IMG/VR virus record: IMGVR_UViG_3300017773_000079
Location: 1 to 31,268 of that record
Source of the DNA: a virus
Length of the DNA: 31,268 nucleotides
Direction: 5' to 3' (one strand)
The notes under the pieces: model-generated
Database searches by the model: none
Seen by the model: the letters and a program-made list of their open reading frames with translations, nothing else
What the model was told of the DNA's origin: nothing
In this document: positions 9,801 to 18,308 of the stretch, in pieces
Numbering within the stretch: position 1 is the stretch's first letter
Layout of the letters: each line of letters starts with the position of its first letter
Position numbers and translations under genes: made by a program

Positions 9801-12800
9801 CCTGCAGGCCGACGATCCAATTGAGCTCATCGTCTTTGACACTGTTCTTTTTCAAATGAGAAAGCCACTGCGAGGCATCGGCTTTTTGTTGCGGGTGCGA
9901 TTGGGTTGCTCGTTGTGCTTGGCTGTAAAGCCGGCCGATCCCGGAAGGTGGTGGCTGGTTGTGCCCTATTGTGTGGAAGAGTTCTTCCGATCCTCTTCCG
10001 CGAATCTCTCCGCTAACCGCCCCAGTCCCTTCAGAACTTTCGGATCCTTCAAGTTGAGCATCTTGTCCAGCGACGGCTCCTGCTCCATCGCCTCCTGCTC
10101 GATCTCCCGCAGCTCCTTCGACTTCATATCCCTGGCTCCTTAATATACGGGCGAATACCGTATCATAACTCTCGTTCAGGTCGCTCGGCGGTACGATCGG
10201 AAGACCGTCTTCGTCAGTCGCCAGTTCGCTCGTGAGCGCACCCCATAGATCCTTCTCAGGATACCACAGGACAGCCTGCATGTCAGCCATTGTGATCGGC
10301 ACGCCGGCATCGCTAAGAATCTGTAACGCACGCGCGCCAGCCGCCTCTATCTGTTTGCGCTGCGTGCCGTTAGCGACCTGGTCGAGTGGCTTGCCGAGGT
10401 TCGTGACTATGGTCTTCGCAGCGCGCGCCCATGTTGGTTGCAGATCCGCCGACACCTTGCCCGAGTTGGATGTCTTTTTCAGTCGTTTGTATTCCGCGTC
10501 CCAAACACTGAGGACACGTTTGGCGTACTCGAGCAGGTCTTCCGGTGAGTTGTCGTAGTCATTGCTGTAGGGTTCGGGCGCTTTGATGTTTCGCAGATCG
10601 GGTATTGTTTCGACCGCGATCTCGAGCTCTCTCTTCAGACGTTTGCCTTCGTGGACAAAAGCCGCTTTGCGATCGCGCAGCGCATCCCGCAGGCGCTGCT
10701 TCTCGTCACGGAAATCGACCTTCGCCCTTTTAATATCGTCGCGGACCCGAGCTTTCTCGTCCGCGTAGATCGCTTTCGCTCGCTTGACCTCGTCCCTTAA
10801 CGCCCGCTTTGCTTCATTAAACGCTTTGCGGCTCTCGAAGTCGTCAGGATTCAGAGCTGCGATCCGTTCGAGGATGGGGCCGGTAAAGGTTTCAACGTTC
10901 AAGGCTTCGAGCTCGAGACGCGCCTCTTGGGTAAATGTATCCTCCTCAATGGTCGCGATCTCGTCGACCAGGTCCGCGACGAACGTCGTCGGGTCACGGG
11001 TCTCGATAATGTTCTCGAGTTCGGCGACACGCTCTACCGCTACCGCGATATGATCAGGGTCGCCATGGGCTCGAGATCGGGAGCGCTTGATTGAATCTTT
11101 TAGTCGTTGGCGCTGCGCCGGCAACGCGCCTGGATTGCCGATCGATGCACCGGTCAAACGCCCCCAGGTGCGTCGCATCCAGAGGTCGATGGTGAGAGGG
11201 TCAAAATTACCGTTCAGGTTTTGCCAAAACCCGTTTCCGATTTTCGGACCAAGCGCCGACGAGCCATATACAACAGCATCGACCGCGGTCTGTCCTGGCG
11301 CGTTGTAGGGTACGCCCTCCTCGTCCATATATTGGACCCACTCTTTGACCGTCATACTGCGACGGAAAATCCTATCGAGCGCCTCAATTTTCTCCGGGAA
11401 CGTGTCGCCGGGCATGGCTTCGATCATCGGTCCGAACTTGTCGAAGTTATCGCCCATCGCTTCCTGCTTGTCGCCAGTGCCCCACTCGCGCGGCATTGAG
11501 TATATACCGCTCCGAACAAGGTCGAGCATTTGCCCGAACGCCTGATCCGTGGCGACAGCGTTGGCAGCGACATCGAGGTTCTGGGAGGTCACGGCCATGA
11601 TGTAGGTCAGGATAAAGCGTGCGTTCTTCAATGTACCGAGCCCGGCCTCCGCCGCGGCAGCGTCATCAGCGACCATCGGATACTTGATTTTGATGATGTT
11701 AACCGCGCGCTCGATGGCAGCCGTGTACCAGTCAAATGCTGATCCAGACTTTTCGAGACCGAGCTGCGTTTCCGCAGCCATGATTTGAGCGATATCCTCG
11801 ATCTGCTCGTCGGTCAGCTCCTGCGTCATATCGGTGATCGGCTCGCCGACGAATTGACTCTCGAGCCATAGAGCTGCTTCGCGGTTGCTTGGCAGGCGCT
11901 CCGTCGGCAGCGTCTCGGGCCGGTATATATTATTCACCCGAGCCGCGCGCTCTGGTGTTAGGCCGAGGCTCTCCGGCTCGTCCCGGAGCCGCGCCTGCGC
12001 GACGGCAAGTTGGTTTTCGTCCGACTGAGTTTGGAACAGTTCGTTCGCAAAGTATTGCTGCAGCGCCTCGCTTCGATCGTCTGACTCGATAACGCGCAGG
12101 CCGCGCTCCTCTAACAGGTTGCGGATATCCTGCGGTGTGTTTGTCGGGACGATGGCGCCCTGGAACTCATCGAGCCCGACGGCGCGCTGGATCTTGGCTT
12201 CAAAATATTCCGTCGGCGCCTGGCGGAGATTAGAGAGGAAGTTGACGACCTGCTGCTTCGCCTCATCGCTGACGTTCTCAAAACCGGAATCGTCGAGCGC
12301 TCTCTCGCCGCGGCGCGCGTAACCGGAGAGCAGGTCGACAACGACATCGAGGAAACCGAATTGATTTGGATCACCGCTGTAGAAGGGTGATAACTCTTGG
12401 GCGAGAGCACCGAACGCATCGTCCGTGTCGTCTTTAAACGCCTGCATGTCGCCTTCGGTAACGATCGACTCCCGCGCGTCCTTTATCTGCTTGAGGCTTT
12501 TGAACTGCGTCGCAACCTGCGCGCGGACTGAACCGACGCCATAGGAAAAACGCTCGCCGCCGCGGAGCTCGCGCTTCATGATGCGAACGACAGTGTCGAG
12601 GTTATGTGGCAGGTAGCGGCGGCCGGTATCCGTGATCTCGTCGAGGATCCGTTCTTTCGTTATCAGCGAGCCGTAAGTGTCCTCGATGAATTTGTTGAAC
12701 TCGCCTTCTCTTCCTTCAATGGCGTCCGCGGTTGCTTCAATTCTTTGTTCAACACCGATCGAGCGCAGGAAAGCGATCTGAATGAGGCGCTCGTCTGCAA

Positions 12801-15800
12801 GGTATTTTATACCACTGTCCGACAGTTTTTCTTTTAACCATCCAGGACGAAATGCGCCCAGGCCGAGCTCTTCTGCAATAGCGTCCAGCTCGGCCTGGGC
12901 GGCGTCCGCTGCATCACTGTCGACGGTGCGCTCGATGTCGCCGCTCGGATATCGCGGTGAATAGATGTCGGCGTTGAACACGCGGTTCTTTCGGGATGCT
13001 CGTGGATCGACCATCGAAGGCGCGCCGACGAGCTGGATGTTTCCGAAATTCGTGAATTCCTGGTTGGCGTCGACGATTGCGAGAGACGGCACCGGCAGCC
13101 CGCCCATCTTCACGGCGTGCCGGAGCTTCTCTTCAGAGATGTTATGGACAACGGCAAGCGGTTTACCGGTCGCGTCGTTGATGGTCTGGTGGAGGATGTT
13201 GGCGTCGGAGGTGTCTACATTCTGGAAGCTCTGGTCGTCTTCGATCATACCGCGTTCGCGGAGGATAAAGTTAACGGCATCGATGGCGGTGTCGTAGCCT
13301 TCATCCGCCACATTGAAATCGGCGGTAGGATGGTTTCGGGATTGGTTTTCGTGGTCGGCGAAACGGACTTTTATAAAGTCGTCGTACTCTTCAATTTCCG
13401 CGTCATATGTGCCGGTGCCGACCATGTAATAATAAGACGCGACGTCCGAACCTTCCGTCGTGTAGTCAATACCAAGCTCGTCCAGGAGAGTGCCAAACGC
13501 CTTCGCGCGGACCAGGTGATCCTCGTGGTTCAGTGCGTCTTCGACAGTGTCGACCTGGCTTTCGGCGATTCTCTGATCGCCATACCGGCGTGCTAACGCG
13601 TCGAGGTCTTTCGGTACGAGTTCAACAAAAGTCTCATCTAGGTCGATCGTTCCGTCGTCGTTGCGGTAGAGCTGGACAATATCGATCTCGAAATCGTCCT
13701 GTGCCGCTTCGCGCCAGAAGCGACCCTCTGTCTGACGGCCGTCGCTCATATAAAGAAGAGCATCATCCACGACTGCCGATAACGGTAGCCGATCGCCCTC
13801 GACGGCATCATCGGGTATGACAAGGTCTGCCGGCATCAAGCTCCCATAAGAGACATACCCGTCCTCCATAACACCGAGATCGAGCTCGTCGACTATGATC
13901 TGGTCGATGTCGAACGTGTCAAAGATATCGAATTGAACGCCCAGATCTATGCGATCTGTCGCTTCCGCGTTGGCGGCCGCAACCACTCTCTCGAGCACGT
14001 CGTCGGGTAGCGTGTCCCGGAAGCGCTGGCGCTGTTCCTGGGGCGTCTGCTCTAACGGCTGACCGCGATCCTCAAACGCGACCGATCGGGCGCGGACGTT
14101 GAAGACCTGCTCCTCGAGCTCGCGTGCGATCTCGGACAGCGGACGGGTTCGGTTGGGGTCGTTAGCATACGCGTCGAGCGATGTACGGAATACGGCGTCC
14201 CAGACAGCGCCGGCGTTTTGAGCGTCGGCGCGGGGGCGACCTGCAGCGATCGCATCCTGGACGAAGCGCTGCCGGACGCGTTCTGTCGTGGTGTTTACCT
14301 CGGTGCGCTCTTCGGAGGTCATCTCCTCCATCATCTTTTCCATCCGCTCCTGCATCTGCGTCGAGCGGATCTCGGCCTCGGCGACGGTGGGAGCGCCTGC
14401 AGCTTCGCGCAGGTTGAGCAGGATCTGATCGCGGAATTCATTGTCCGGCATCAACGAGAAGAATTTGCCGGCCTTGATCTCAATGTCGCCGCCGGCCTCG
14501 TAGGCTTTTGTGATGGTCTCCTCATCGACGCCGAGCTGCTGGAAAAAGTCTCGAGGGTTTTCTCCGGCCTGCGCGAGGTAGTCCATGACCGGGGCGGCGC
14601 TGACGAGGATATCCCCCTGGTCGTTGTTATCGGAGAGCATCTGGAAGAATTCGTCGAACGCTTCGGGGGACCGTTGTCGGAGTATGTTATCACGCGTGCT
14701 GTCCAGCATTTGCCGCGTTTGAACTTGACGTCTAGCGGCGCGCTCTTTGTCCACGACAGCGCCATATACGTTTGTTGCCGTTGAAAGACCGCCACCGGCG
14801 CCGGCACCAATTATCATTGAGTCAATTATTTTACCGACCGCTTCGCCCGGTTTTACATTTTCACCAAGCACGCCCATATCGTAGGCTATGTTGAAGACTT
14901 CCATAAAGCCTTCCTGAATACCCTCAAGACCCATCGCTTTCAGGACATTTGCAGCTCGCTTCGTAAAGCCCCGCGTGCCCCCGGCTTTAACGATCGGCTC
15001 AAGTATTTTATCAAGGGGTATCTTTTCGGTCAGCATTTCCATCGCTGCCATATAGCTTGCCCGGATCGATGCGGTGTTTGGATCTAACCCCTTTTCTCGC
15101 CCTTCGTTGTACGATTGCCCAAACGCGAAAACCCCAAAATCACTGGTGGCAAGTCGAGATCCGCCCGCAGCGCCGAGCAGAACGGTGGGGATCATCTCCA
15201 CCGTAGAACGCAGTATCTCGGTGCCGTAATAGTCGATCGATCCTTTTTCCACTTGAGGTTTGATGCGCTTCAAACGCTCGCGAACTTCTTTCACAGTGTG
15301 CTCAACGGACTGGTTGATCGTTCTGTCTGGCGCGCCGAAAAGAGTTTCGTCAATAAATTGAGTCGCCCCGACCGCACCTTTTTGAATGAGACTAAACGGA
15401 TCAGGAATATATGAGCTAAAATTTGCTAGTGATGAAGCGATGCGGTCGTCGAGGGTTGCCTCTGGAGACGCAGCGCGGCGCTCGAGATCCAAACGGCGTT
15501 TTTCTTCGGCTTGATCACGTTCAATCGGGTTAACGATAATTCCTTGATAGCGGCCTTGGACTATGTTCGTCAGGCCAGTAAGTATGGCTCGGCTATAATT
15601 ATCATCGAACAACCTCGACAGGGGAGCGCCTTTATAGTCGGGGCGTCCTTCAAACGCGAAACGAAACCTGTCGGCCAGGTCCTCGATTTCTCCAAGACCT
15701 TTTAAATCATCGCGGGCGATCTTGGCGTTGTCAGGATTTGCCAGGTAGCCCTGGAGGCCGGGGCGGTCCGTGAGCTCGTCCTTTTCTTCCTTTGCGCGCA

Positions 15801-16044
15801 GAGCGCGGGTCGCAGTACCAAAATCAAGCTCAACGATACCGACCGGCGCGCCGAGACGTTTTGCTGTATCTCTTTGCGCGGCTACCTCTTCCGGCTTAAC
15901 GTCTTCGGTCGCACCTAGATTGTATTGAGCACGAGATTGGTCGACGTTCCGCGCCGCCGCGTCGAGATCGAGAGCGCCTTTGTTTTCTTCGTCGTCGTTC
16001 AGATCTTGAGCGGCGTCGTCGAAGTTAAGCCGGAGTTCGCTCAT
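3874..16044 (-). CDS. Giant 4056-aa polyvalent internal virion (ejection) protein with zinc-metallopeptidase motif
   Basis: This is the last of the internal virion genes, the position of T7 gene 16. Its ATG overlaps the previous stop as ATGA. Visible parts in order: hydrophobic Gly/Ala-rich segments near residues 284-295 and 408-425; a block at 965-1035 (VVHNISEEKL, KMGGLPVPSLAIV, PSMVDPR, YSPRYPSG); GPKIGNGFWQNLNGNFDP at 1599-1616; a charged helix at 1740-1807; an acidic, Gly-rich linker near 1925-1975; IGHNQPP at 2026-2032; QWLSHLKK through LDEVELG at about 2054-2113; HIDEMQDDRGQ at 2293-2303 to GGTGMKKFYDN at 2594-2604; HESGH at 2763-2767; and a C-terminal 3680-4056 region with a hydrophobic stretch at 3902-3916 that resembles the LPD38 region of large polyvalent proteins. 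Such proteins are known from phages and conjugative elements and are thought to enter the cell with the DNA. I see no lysozyme or transglycosylase motif. Individual domain functions are largely unknown. Confidence 0.88.
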   Translation of the reverse strand: MSELRLNFDDAAQDLNDDEENKGALDLDAAARNVDQSRAQYNLGATEDVKPEEVAAQRDTAKRLGAPVGIVELDFGTATRALRAKEEKDELTDRPGLQGYLANPDNAKIARDDLKGLGEIEDLADRFRFAFEGRPDYKGAPLSRLFDDNYSRAILTGLTNIVQGRYQGIIVNPIERDQAEEKRRLDLERRAASPEATLDDRIASSLANFSSYIPDPFSLIQKGAVGATQFIDETLFGAPDRTINQSVEHTVKEVRERLKRIKPQVEKGSIDYYGTEILRSTVEMIPTVLLGAAGGSRLATSDFGVFAFGQSYNEGREKGLDPNTASIRASYMAAMEMLTEKIPLDKILEPIVKAGGTRGFTKRAANVLKAMGLEGIQEGFMEVFNIAYDMGVLGENVKPGEAVGKIIDSMIIGAGAGGGLSTATNVYGAVVDKERAARRQVQTRQMLDSTRDNILRQRSPEAFDEFFQMLSDNNDQGDILVSAAPVMDYLAQAGENPRDFFQQLGVDEETITKAYEAGGDIEIKAGKFFSLMPDNEFRDQILLNLREAAGAPTVAEAEIRSTQMQERMEKMMEEMTSEERTEVNTTTERVRQRFVQDAIAAGRPRADAQNAGAVWDAVFRTSLDAYANDPNRTRPLSEIARELEEQVFNVRARSVAFEDRGQPLEQTPQEQRQRFRDTLPDDVLERVVAAANAEATDRIDLGVQFDIFDTFDIDQIIVDELDLGVMEDGYVSYGSLMPADLVIPDDAVEGDRLPLSAVVDDALLYMSDGRQTEGRFWREAAQDDFEIDIVQLYRNDDGTIDLDETFVELVPKDLDALARRYGDQRIAESQVDTVEDALNHEDHLVRAKAFGTLLDELGIDYTTEGSDVASYYYMVGTGTYDAEIEEYDDFIKVRFADHENQSRNHPTADFNVADEGYDTAIDAVNFILRERGMIEDDQSFQNVDTSDANILHQTINDATGKPLAVVHNISEEKLRHAVKMGGLPVPSLAIVDANQEFTNFGNIQLVGAPSMVDPRASRKNRVFNADIYSPRYPSGDIERTVDSDAADAAQAELDAIAEELGLGAFRPGWLKEKLSDSGIKYLADERLIQIAFLRSIGVEQRIEATADAIEGREGEFNKFIEDTYGSLITKERILDEITDTGRRYLPHNLDTVVRIMKRELRGGERFSYGVGSVRAQVATQFKSLKQIKDARESIVTEGDMQAFKDDTDDAFGALAQELSPFYSGDPNQFGFLDVVVDLLSGYARRGERALDDSGFENVSDEAKQQVVNFLSNLRQAPTEYFEAKIQRAVGLDEFQGAIVPTNTPQDIRNLLEERGLRVIESDDRSEALQQYFANELFQTQSDENQLAVAQARLRDEPESLGLTPERAARVNNIYRPETLPTERLPSNREAALWLESQFVGEPITDMTQELTDEQIEDIAQIMAAETQLGLEKSGSAFDWYTAAIERAVNIIKIKYPMVADDAAAAEAGLGTLKNARFILTYIMAVTSQNLDVAANAVATDQAFGQMLDLVRSGIYSMPREWGTGDKQEAMGDNFDKFGPMIEAMPGDTFPEKIEALDRIFRRSMTVKEWVQYMDEEGVPYNAPGQTAVDAVVYGSSALGPKIGNGFWQNLNGNFDPLTIDLWMRRTWGRLTGASIGNPGALPAQRQRLKDSIKRSRSRAHGDPDHIAVAVERVAELENIIETRDPTTFVADLVDEIATIEEDTFTQEARLELEALNVETFTGPILERIAALNPDDFESRKAFNEAKRALRDEVKRAKAIYADEKARVRDDIKRAKVDFRDEKQRLRDALRDRKAAFVHEGKRLKRELEIAVETIPDLRNIKAPEPYSNDYDNSPEDLLEYAKRVLSVWDAEYKRLKKTSNSGKVSADLQPTWARAAKTIVTNLGKPLDQVANGTQRKQIEAAGARALQILSDAGVPITMADMQAVLWYPEKDLWGALTSELATDEDGLPIVPPSDLNESYDTVFARILRSQGYEVEGAAGDRAGGDGAGAVAGQDAQLEGSESSEGTGAVSGEIRGRGSEELFHTIGHNQPPPSGIGRLYSQAQRATQSHPQQKADASQWLSHLKKNSVKDDELNWIVGLQEFLNSQKTIDKDDLLAFIQQNGIKLDEVELGGPDPEIPASLSAAGENLLELGGELNRLHDILYSALEQIENFPEDHIQRTVDLVAERGPTFVMDLGEQSPGIFKTAQEFFKAAGEHRLALEKADEEASRYEGTRNLPARFASRSYVTQGPLEAEHQEFYITLPADLTEGNADIQDWLVPAGHEIGEDEADSRLVIRIRASGRILEDGQRVLHIDEMQDDRGQAAEEQGAAEHIPNLQGRRDAFNLLWYDARQAIESGVVGLGELPLSERDSNLRVFLTTAATHTQVMNSKWTENAAFDGANFTPEQIETVDKYIAALESEPDYVKTAYDPPGIPNRPFLGSNKVIPLALKRMMIEATERGYDAISWTSGDTQNARWGLDHAVDKVEVLDVTDDEAMIVVNQTGFGSIALEGAQTQNETSAFAPEYEIRQDENDEWQIVDDGAVVEYGFPTREDTEEALDNLRLYDEDVGATGTRIINMVPIDMLPQIFSKSFADKIVEGGRNQTYTDLDLRVGGTGMKKFYDNIVRNAANDIGKKFKPKPRTGVGQIIVEEATPDPGGEFKVKQGSLVSPGNFTVIPEGYEELAGDNLTFGVMRPDGSLLESFLDRESAENYARMFNEAQQGEQPAVTEDVWVFPLTPEIKDTILGEGLPMMQDPDDPFGSYDPVRKVINLFEQANYSTLLHESGHAFVHIMEELSKRDDAPARITENYQAMLDWVGATNASELDIRINGEAAREKQERLARAFEAYLREGKAPSAKLQSAFSQFREWLKKIYQNLTQLDVTMDDEIRTVFDKMLATDAEIDDMIAVNEFTMEDSPSILNMMSAEEREKAQGLQLRARDRAVEARALEQERFDAVMASDKYAEEMAGVVDELTPVVMRERKYASFYFLTNGEYYGDRETPEELKDKRISRQALLDAGVTKEQLQALPRANGKGGRALYSGKETEAMDPEILAVFLGYDSGRELIDDMMGVNFPNDEIARRAEEIMASRPDYTDPVNDGTMKQITEDALYNAELAELIEMELDALARAAGTQRESRVFLQAVADRLFKDEPIGTMLSQIKFAAASRRAARASEQAAAKENWQKAFEEKRKEILNFELHRRAVKAKYEVAKIQAKLNNYKRRKQDPRKVAPDYIAQIKALLEFYEFGRPSATGQIKPETARGVIEFIEMRASKGAQVILPGDLIELAGLDPDSGEPRYVLRTKFWKDMTMPELRALRDLADNLMKQGRDSSQSAREARRQRGEELAEGILDRTQYRRKKLEKTRTYSRNETIANLQRAATFAEHRKLESMIRQLDGFEALGPMYDAVFSRLAEAADNKAHLVTMILKLQNETGLLLTEEQRKTFNTSKSDVPIQALGGLPMRLEDRLAIALNWGSESSREAVLDDRAKIDMYGMNWNEDAINEILSTLDDNALNYVEATWQFIDLFWEDITLPNGRTVNGTKTLELESTGVVSPKIEASPFFVNGRQMSGGYYPLVYDNLSDVRVARETEAELMDRMLSGGFARAHTTHGFTIARVGSGGRPIRTDLGVINKHLDEVTQDLCYRIAVQEAAAVLGNNDVVSAIEQTMGRPFRENMQEILVRTATGQLNSNEMGAFNKHIANLRINMTTAIMGLNLRSIGTQPFGLLQSINEIGVKDVGVGLAWLYKRQTKLNDRIAEIHAMSPYMSERATTMTRELDDIANSLQRRKKMDRMREWGFKPMVYIDVVSVAYPTWYGAYNKAMSGRVEGIDASNPQYTTSNQYTDLELQAHAYADMVVRMTQSAGGAQNMSMVQQRSETMKLMTMMYSYFNTTYNLQAEAFAKARADGSSIPKAVMKPSFIASTMLLQTLPALMASLVLDPWPDEDEAEEDPLFAWSKWSLKSLFSYVTGEFVFVRDFGSAVTHPFFGFSITPLESMAESAARLPGQIDKTIEAEYSEEAVSSLAKKITQVVGGVAGIPGSNQIAKTSDYLYKWSQGTLKNEPDTIAEGIYKSLIHGDR

Positions 16045-17819
16045 GGGACACCCGCGCCTTGTAGACTTCTCGCTCTGTCGACCGCAGCCTTGTAAGTCGC
16101 TTCAATGTTCGCCAGCGTCACGCGTTTGTTATTCCCCTCTAAGGCTGTGATGATGCTTGCAACATTAGCCTGAGTAATCCCGGTCGCTGTCGCAATTTTT
16201 GCCTGCACTTCTGCGTCGTCGACATTCTCAAGCTCAAACGGCTCGTCTAAATCTTCGGCTAGGAAGCGCATCCGGTCGGTGGTGGTGCTGCTCTCGTAGA
16301 AATTAACCATCAGCGTTTCGCGAGCGATATGCTTCATAAGCATTTCTCGAGTAGGATATTTTGCGTCGTTGTTTTCGATGTACTCGTCAGTGAATTCGCG
16401 GACGCTCTCTAACAGCGCGTTTGTTTTCGCGATTGCTGATTTCGACCGGGTTCCGGTTTGCTTGATGCCGAGCGCGCTTAGAGCTTCCTTCACCAGACTA
16501 TTGCCGGTCGAATAGTTCCTGGGTTTTTGAAGATTATCGCGGAGCTTTGCCTTCGCTCTAGTTTGTAGTGTGGCATAGTTTCCATAATCTATGCGAGTGA
16601 GCTTGCCGCGCAGCGCGTTAAGATCCATATCCCGAAACTTACTGGGGTCGGGATCGCCTATTGCTTCGAGTATCATGTTGACGGTTTTAGGGTCACTCGT
16701 CCTGCCAAAGCCTTGCGACGCGCTTTCCCTGCCGATCAGAAAACGCTCGATGGCGGTCAGGTAAGTCCCGTCTAGCCCAGCCTTTAATTCTGTCGGTATG
16801 TCCCTAACCGTTTTGTAAACCCCGGTGTCGATCTTTTTCCACATCTCCTCTTTTTGAATACGAATGTCGCGCTTTCGCTTGGCCTCTGTTTCCTGGTTGC
16901 GAACCTTTACGCGCGCTAATGTCTCGTCGCGCAATTTGTCGTCTTTAATAGCCCGCGCTGCAGCGAGCCGCGCCTCGGGCGTGTCGAGCTTTTTATTCGT
17001 GAATATTCCGTCGGTCGCGGTTTGCGATCGCTGTCGCAACACGCCGCCTTCGACAGCCTCGCGTAACTCTCTCTGTACGTCGGAATCTATTTCACCCGCC
17101 GTTATTTTAGCCTCGAGGTATGTTGCCGCTTTGGCTGGGTCTTTCTGTACAAGATCCAGAACGACGGAGGCGTGCGCTTTGCTTCGTTTTTCTTCCGCTA
17201 GGCTTTTAGCGGTTTTGAAGTCGTAACCATCGACCTCTTGAAATTGTCTTAGCGCGTTTGTGAAAATATCGAGTGTATGCTGCCCGTTATCGGGGTCAGC
17301 GATCGCACTCTCGACCGCTTCATTGTGGGTCGTCTCACGTACTTTAGCGCGGTAGACTTTTGTCTGGGCGTTATAGTGCGTCGACACTCTGTTGAGATAT
17401 TGTTCCTGGCGCGCGTCGGCGCTTGTATTAAAGAGCTTCTGCACGTGACCGTTTGACGCTCTCTCCGATATCTCGTCGCGAATTGTCTGCAGTTTTGTTT
17501 CATACTCCGCGCGGGCGTCTCTTGCGTTTTTGCCTAGCTGATTGAGATACCCCGCCTCATAGTCCGGATCGTTTTCTTCTTTACCGTTTCCCTGCTCGAG
17601 CAGACGCGCCCGAGTATTGAACTCGGTGCTCAACTCCTGGCCTTCCGTTTGGTTTAATTCGCCAAAGCGATCGAGCGCAAAATCCTGGACGATGTCTGCC
17701 ATCGCATTGAGTTCGGCCTCCGGCGCCTGAAACGCACCCGCGGGCACACTGACGCGGGGCAGGCGCTGCGGCTGGACTTTACCAATGACGTTATCGACGG
17801 TGGGGAGAGTGGTTGCCAT
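16041..17819 (-). CDS. Internal virion protein (592 aa, T7 gp15-like position)
   Basis: The protein is soluble, highly charged and mostly helical, and lies between a gp14-like protein and the giant protein. This is the place of the second internal core protein in T7-like phages. The N-terminus (MATTLPTVDNVIGKVQPQRLPRV) is followed by long Lys/Glu/Arg-rich helices, for example around residues 285-330 (ARVKVRNQETEAKRKRDI). No enzyme motif is evident; in particular, no transglycosylase signature is seen. It probably forms part of the ejected core or trans-envelope conduit together with its two neighbours. The ATG lies just after the previous TAA, and its own TGA overlaps the ATG of the giant gene (ATGA). 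The role is inferred from position, length and composition, because sequence similarity among these proteins is usually weak. Confidence 0.75.
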   Translation of the reverse strand: MATTLPTVDNVIGKVQPQRLPRVSVPAGAFQAPEAELNAMADIVQDFALDRFGELNQTEGQELSTEFNTRARLLEQGNGKEENDPDYEAGYLNQLGKNARDARAEYETKLQTIRDEISERASNGHVQKLFNTSADARQEQYLNRVSTHYNAQTKVYRAKVRETTHNEAVESAIADPDNGQHTLDIFTNALRQFQEVDGYDFKTAKSLAEEKRSKAHASVVLDLVQKDPAKAATYLEAKITAGEIDSDVQRELREAVEGGVLRQRSQTATDGIFTNKKLDTPEARLAAARAIKDDKLRDETLARVKVRNQETEAKRKRDIRIQKEEMWKKIDTGVYKTVRDIPTELKAGLDGTYLTAIERFLIGRESASQGFGRTSDPKTVNMILEAIGDPDPSKFRDMDLNALRGKLTRIDYGNYATLQTRAKAKLRDNLQKPRNYSTGNSLVKEALSALGIKQTGTRSKSAIAKTNALLESVREFTDEYIENNDAKYPTREMLMKHIARETLMVNFYESSTTTDRMRFLAEDLDEPFELENVDDAEVQAKIATATGITQANVASIITALEGNNKRVTLANIEATYKAAVDRARSLQGAGVP

Positions 17820-17822
17820 GCG

Positions 17823-18305
17823 TTAATCTATTCCTGCTTTTGGCGGCGGCTTCGGCGTGTTAATTTTAGCGACGGCCGACGCACCGCTTAACAATGCGCT
17901 GCCTGCGCGGAACGTACTTGCCCGCGCTGCGTTACGCCCGCGCGCCTGTGCAAGGACGGCCTGTGCCTGTGAGCTCGATGCCAATGCCGCGGCGTTGTTT
18001 TCGATCAGGCGAGCGTTGAACTCACCCTCCTCGGCGAGCTCCTCCTGGACAAGGAGCGCGCTGCCGGTCCCGGCGTCGCCGCCGCGCTCGTTGAGTAGCG
18101 CGCGTTGTGTTGCCTCTGTGCGTTTGCTCTCCTCCCGCGATTGTGACGCTTGCATGGCGCCGATCTGCTTGTCGCGCTTCGCCTGGCGACGTGCCAGCTC
18201 GGCCTCGGTGGCGGCCATATCTTTGGCCGCTTTTCCCGAACTCATCGCCCCGGCTACGCCAACGGCGGCGGAGGCGACAGCGGCTGCGGTTGCCCATCCT
18301 GACAT
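17823..18305 (-). CDS. Internal virion protein, gp14-like (160 aa)
   Basis: A short Ala/Gly-rich hydrophobic N-terminus (residues 4-21, WATAAAVASAAVGVAGAM) precedes a coiled coil rich in Ala, Gln, Arg and Glu (about 28-70). Next come the block GGDAGTGSALLVQEELAEEGEFNARLI and a second Ala-rich helix. This hydrophobic-helix plus GxGSxLxVxxE pattern is typical of the small internal virion proteins of podophages (T7 gp14 class), which can insert into the outer membrane during DNA ejection. The C-terminus is Pro/Lys-rich (KINTPKPPPKAG). The ATG is 3 bases after the cupin-like gene's TAG, so translation is tightly coupled. The order 14-15-16-like is preserved. Confidence 0.8.
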   Translation of the reverse strand: MSGWATAAAVASAAVGVAGAMSSGKAAKDMAATEAELARRQAKRDKQIGAMQASQSREESKRTEATQRALLNERGGDAGTGSALLVQEELAEEGEFNARLIENNAAALASSSQAQAVLAQARGRNAARASTFRAGSALLSGASAVAKINTPKPPPKAGID

Positions 18306-18308
18306 TTT

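Noticed and set aside
9960-9980. Partial match to the promoter-like motif (CTATTGTGTGG)
   Set aside because: It lies inside the giant gene over the IGHNQPP codons and lacks the TAC..CAT half of the motif, so it is explained by coding sequence.
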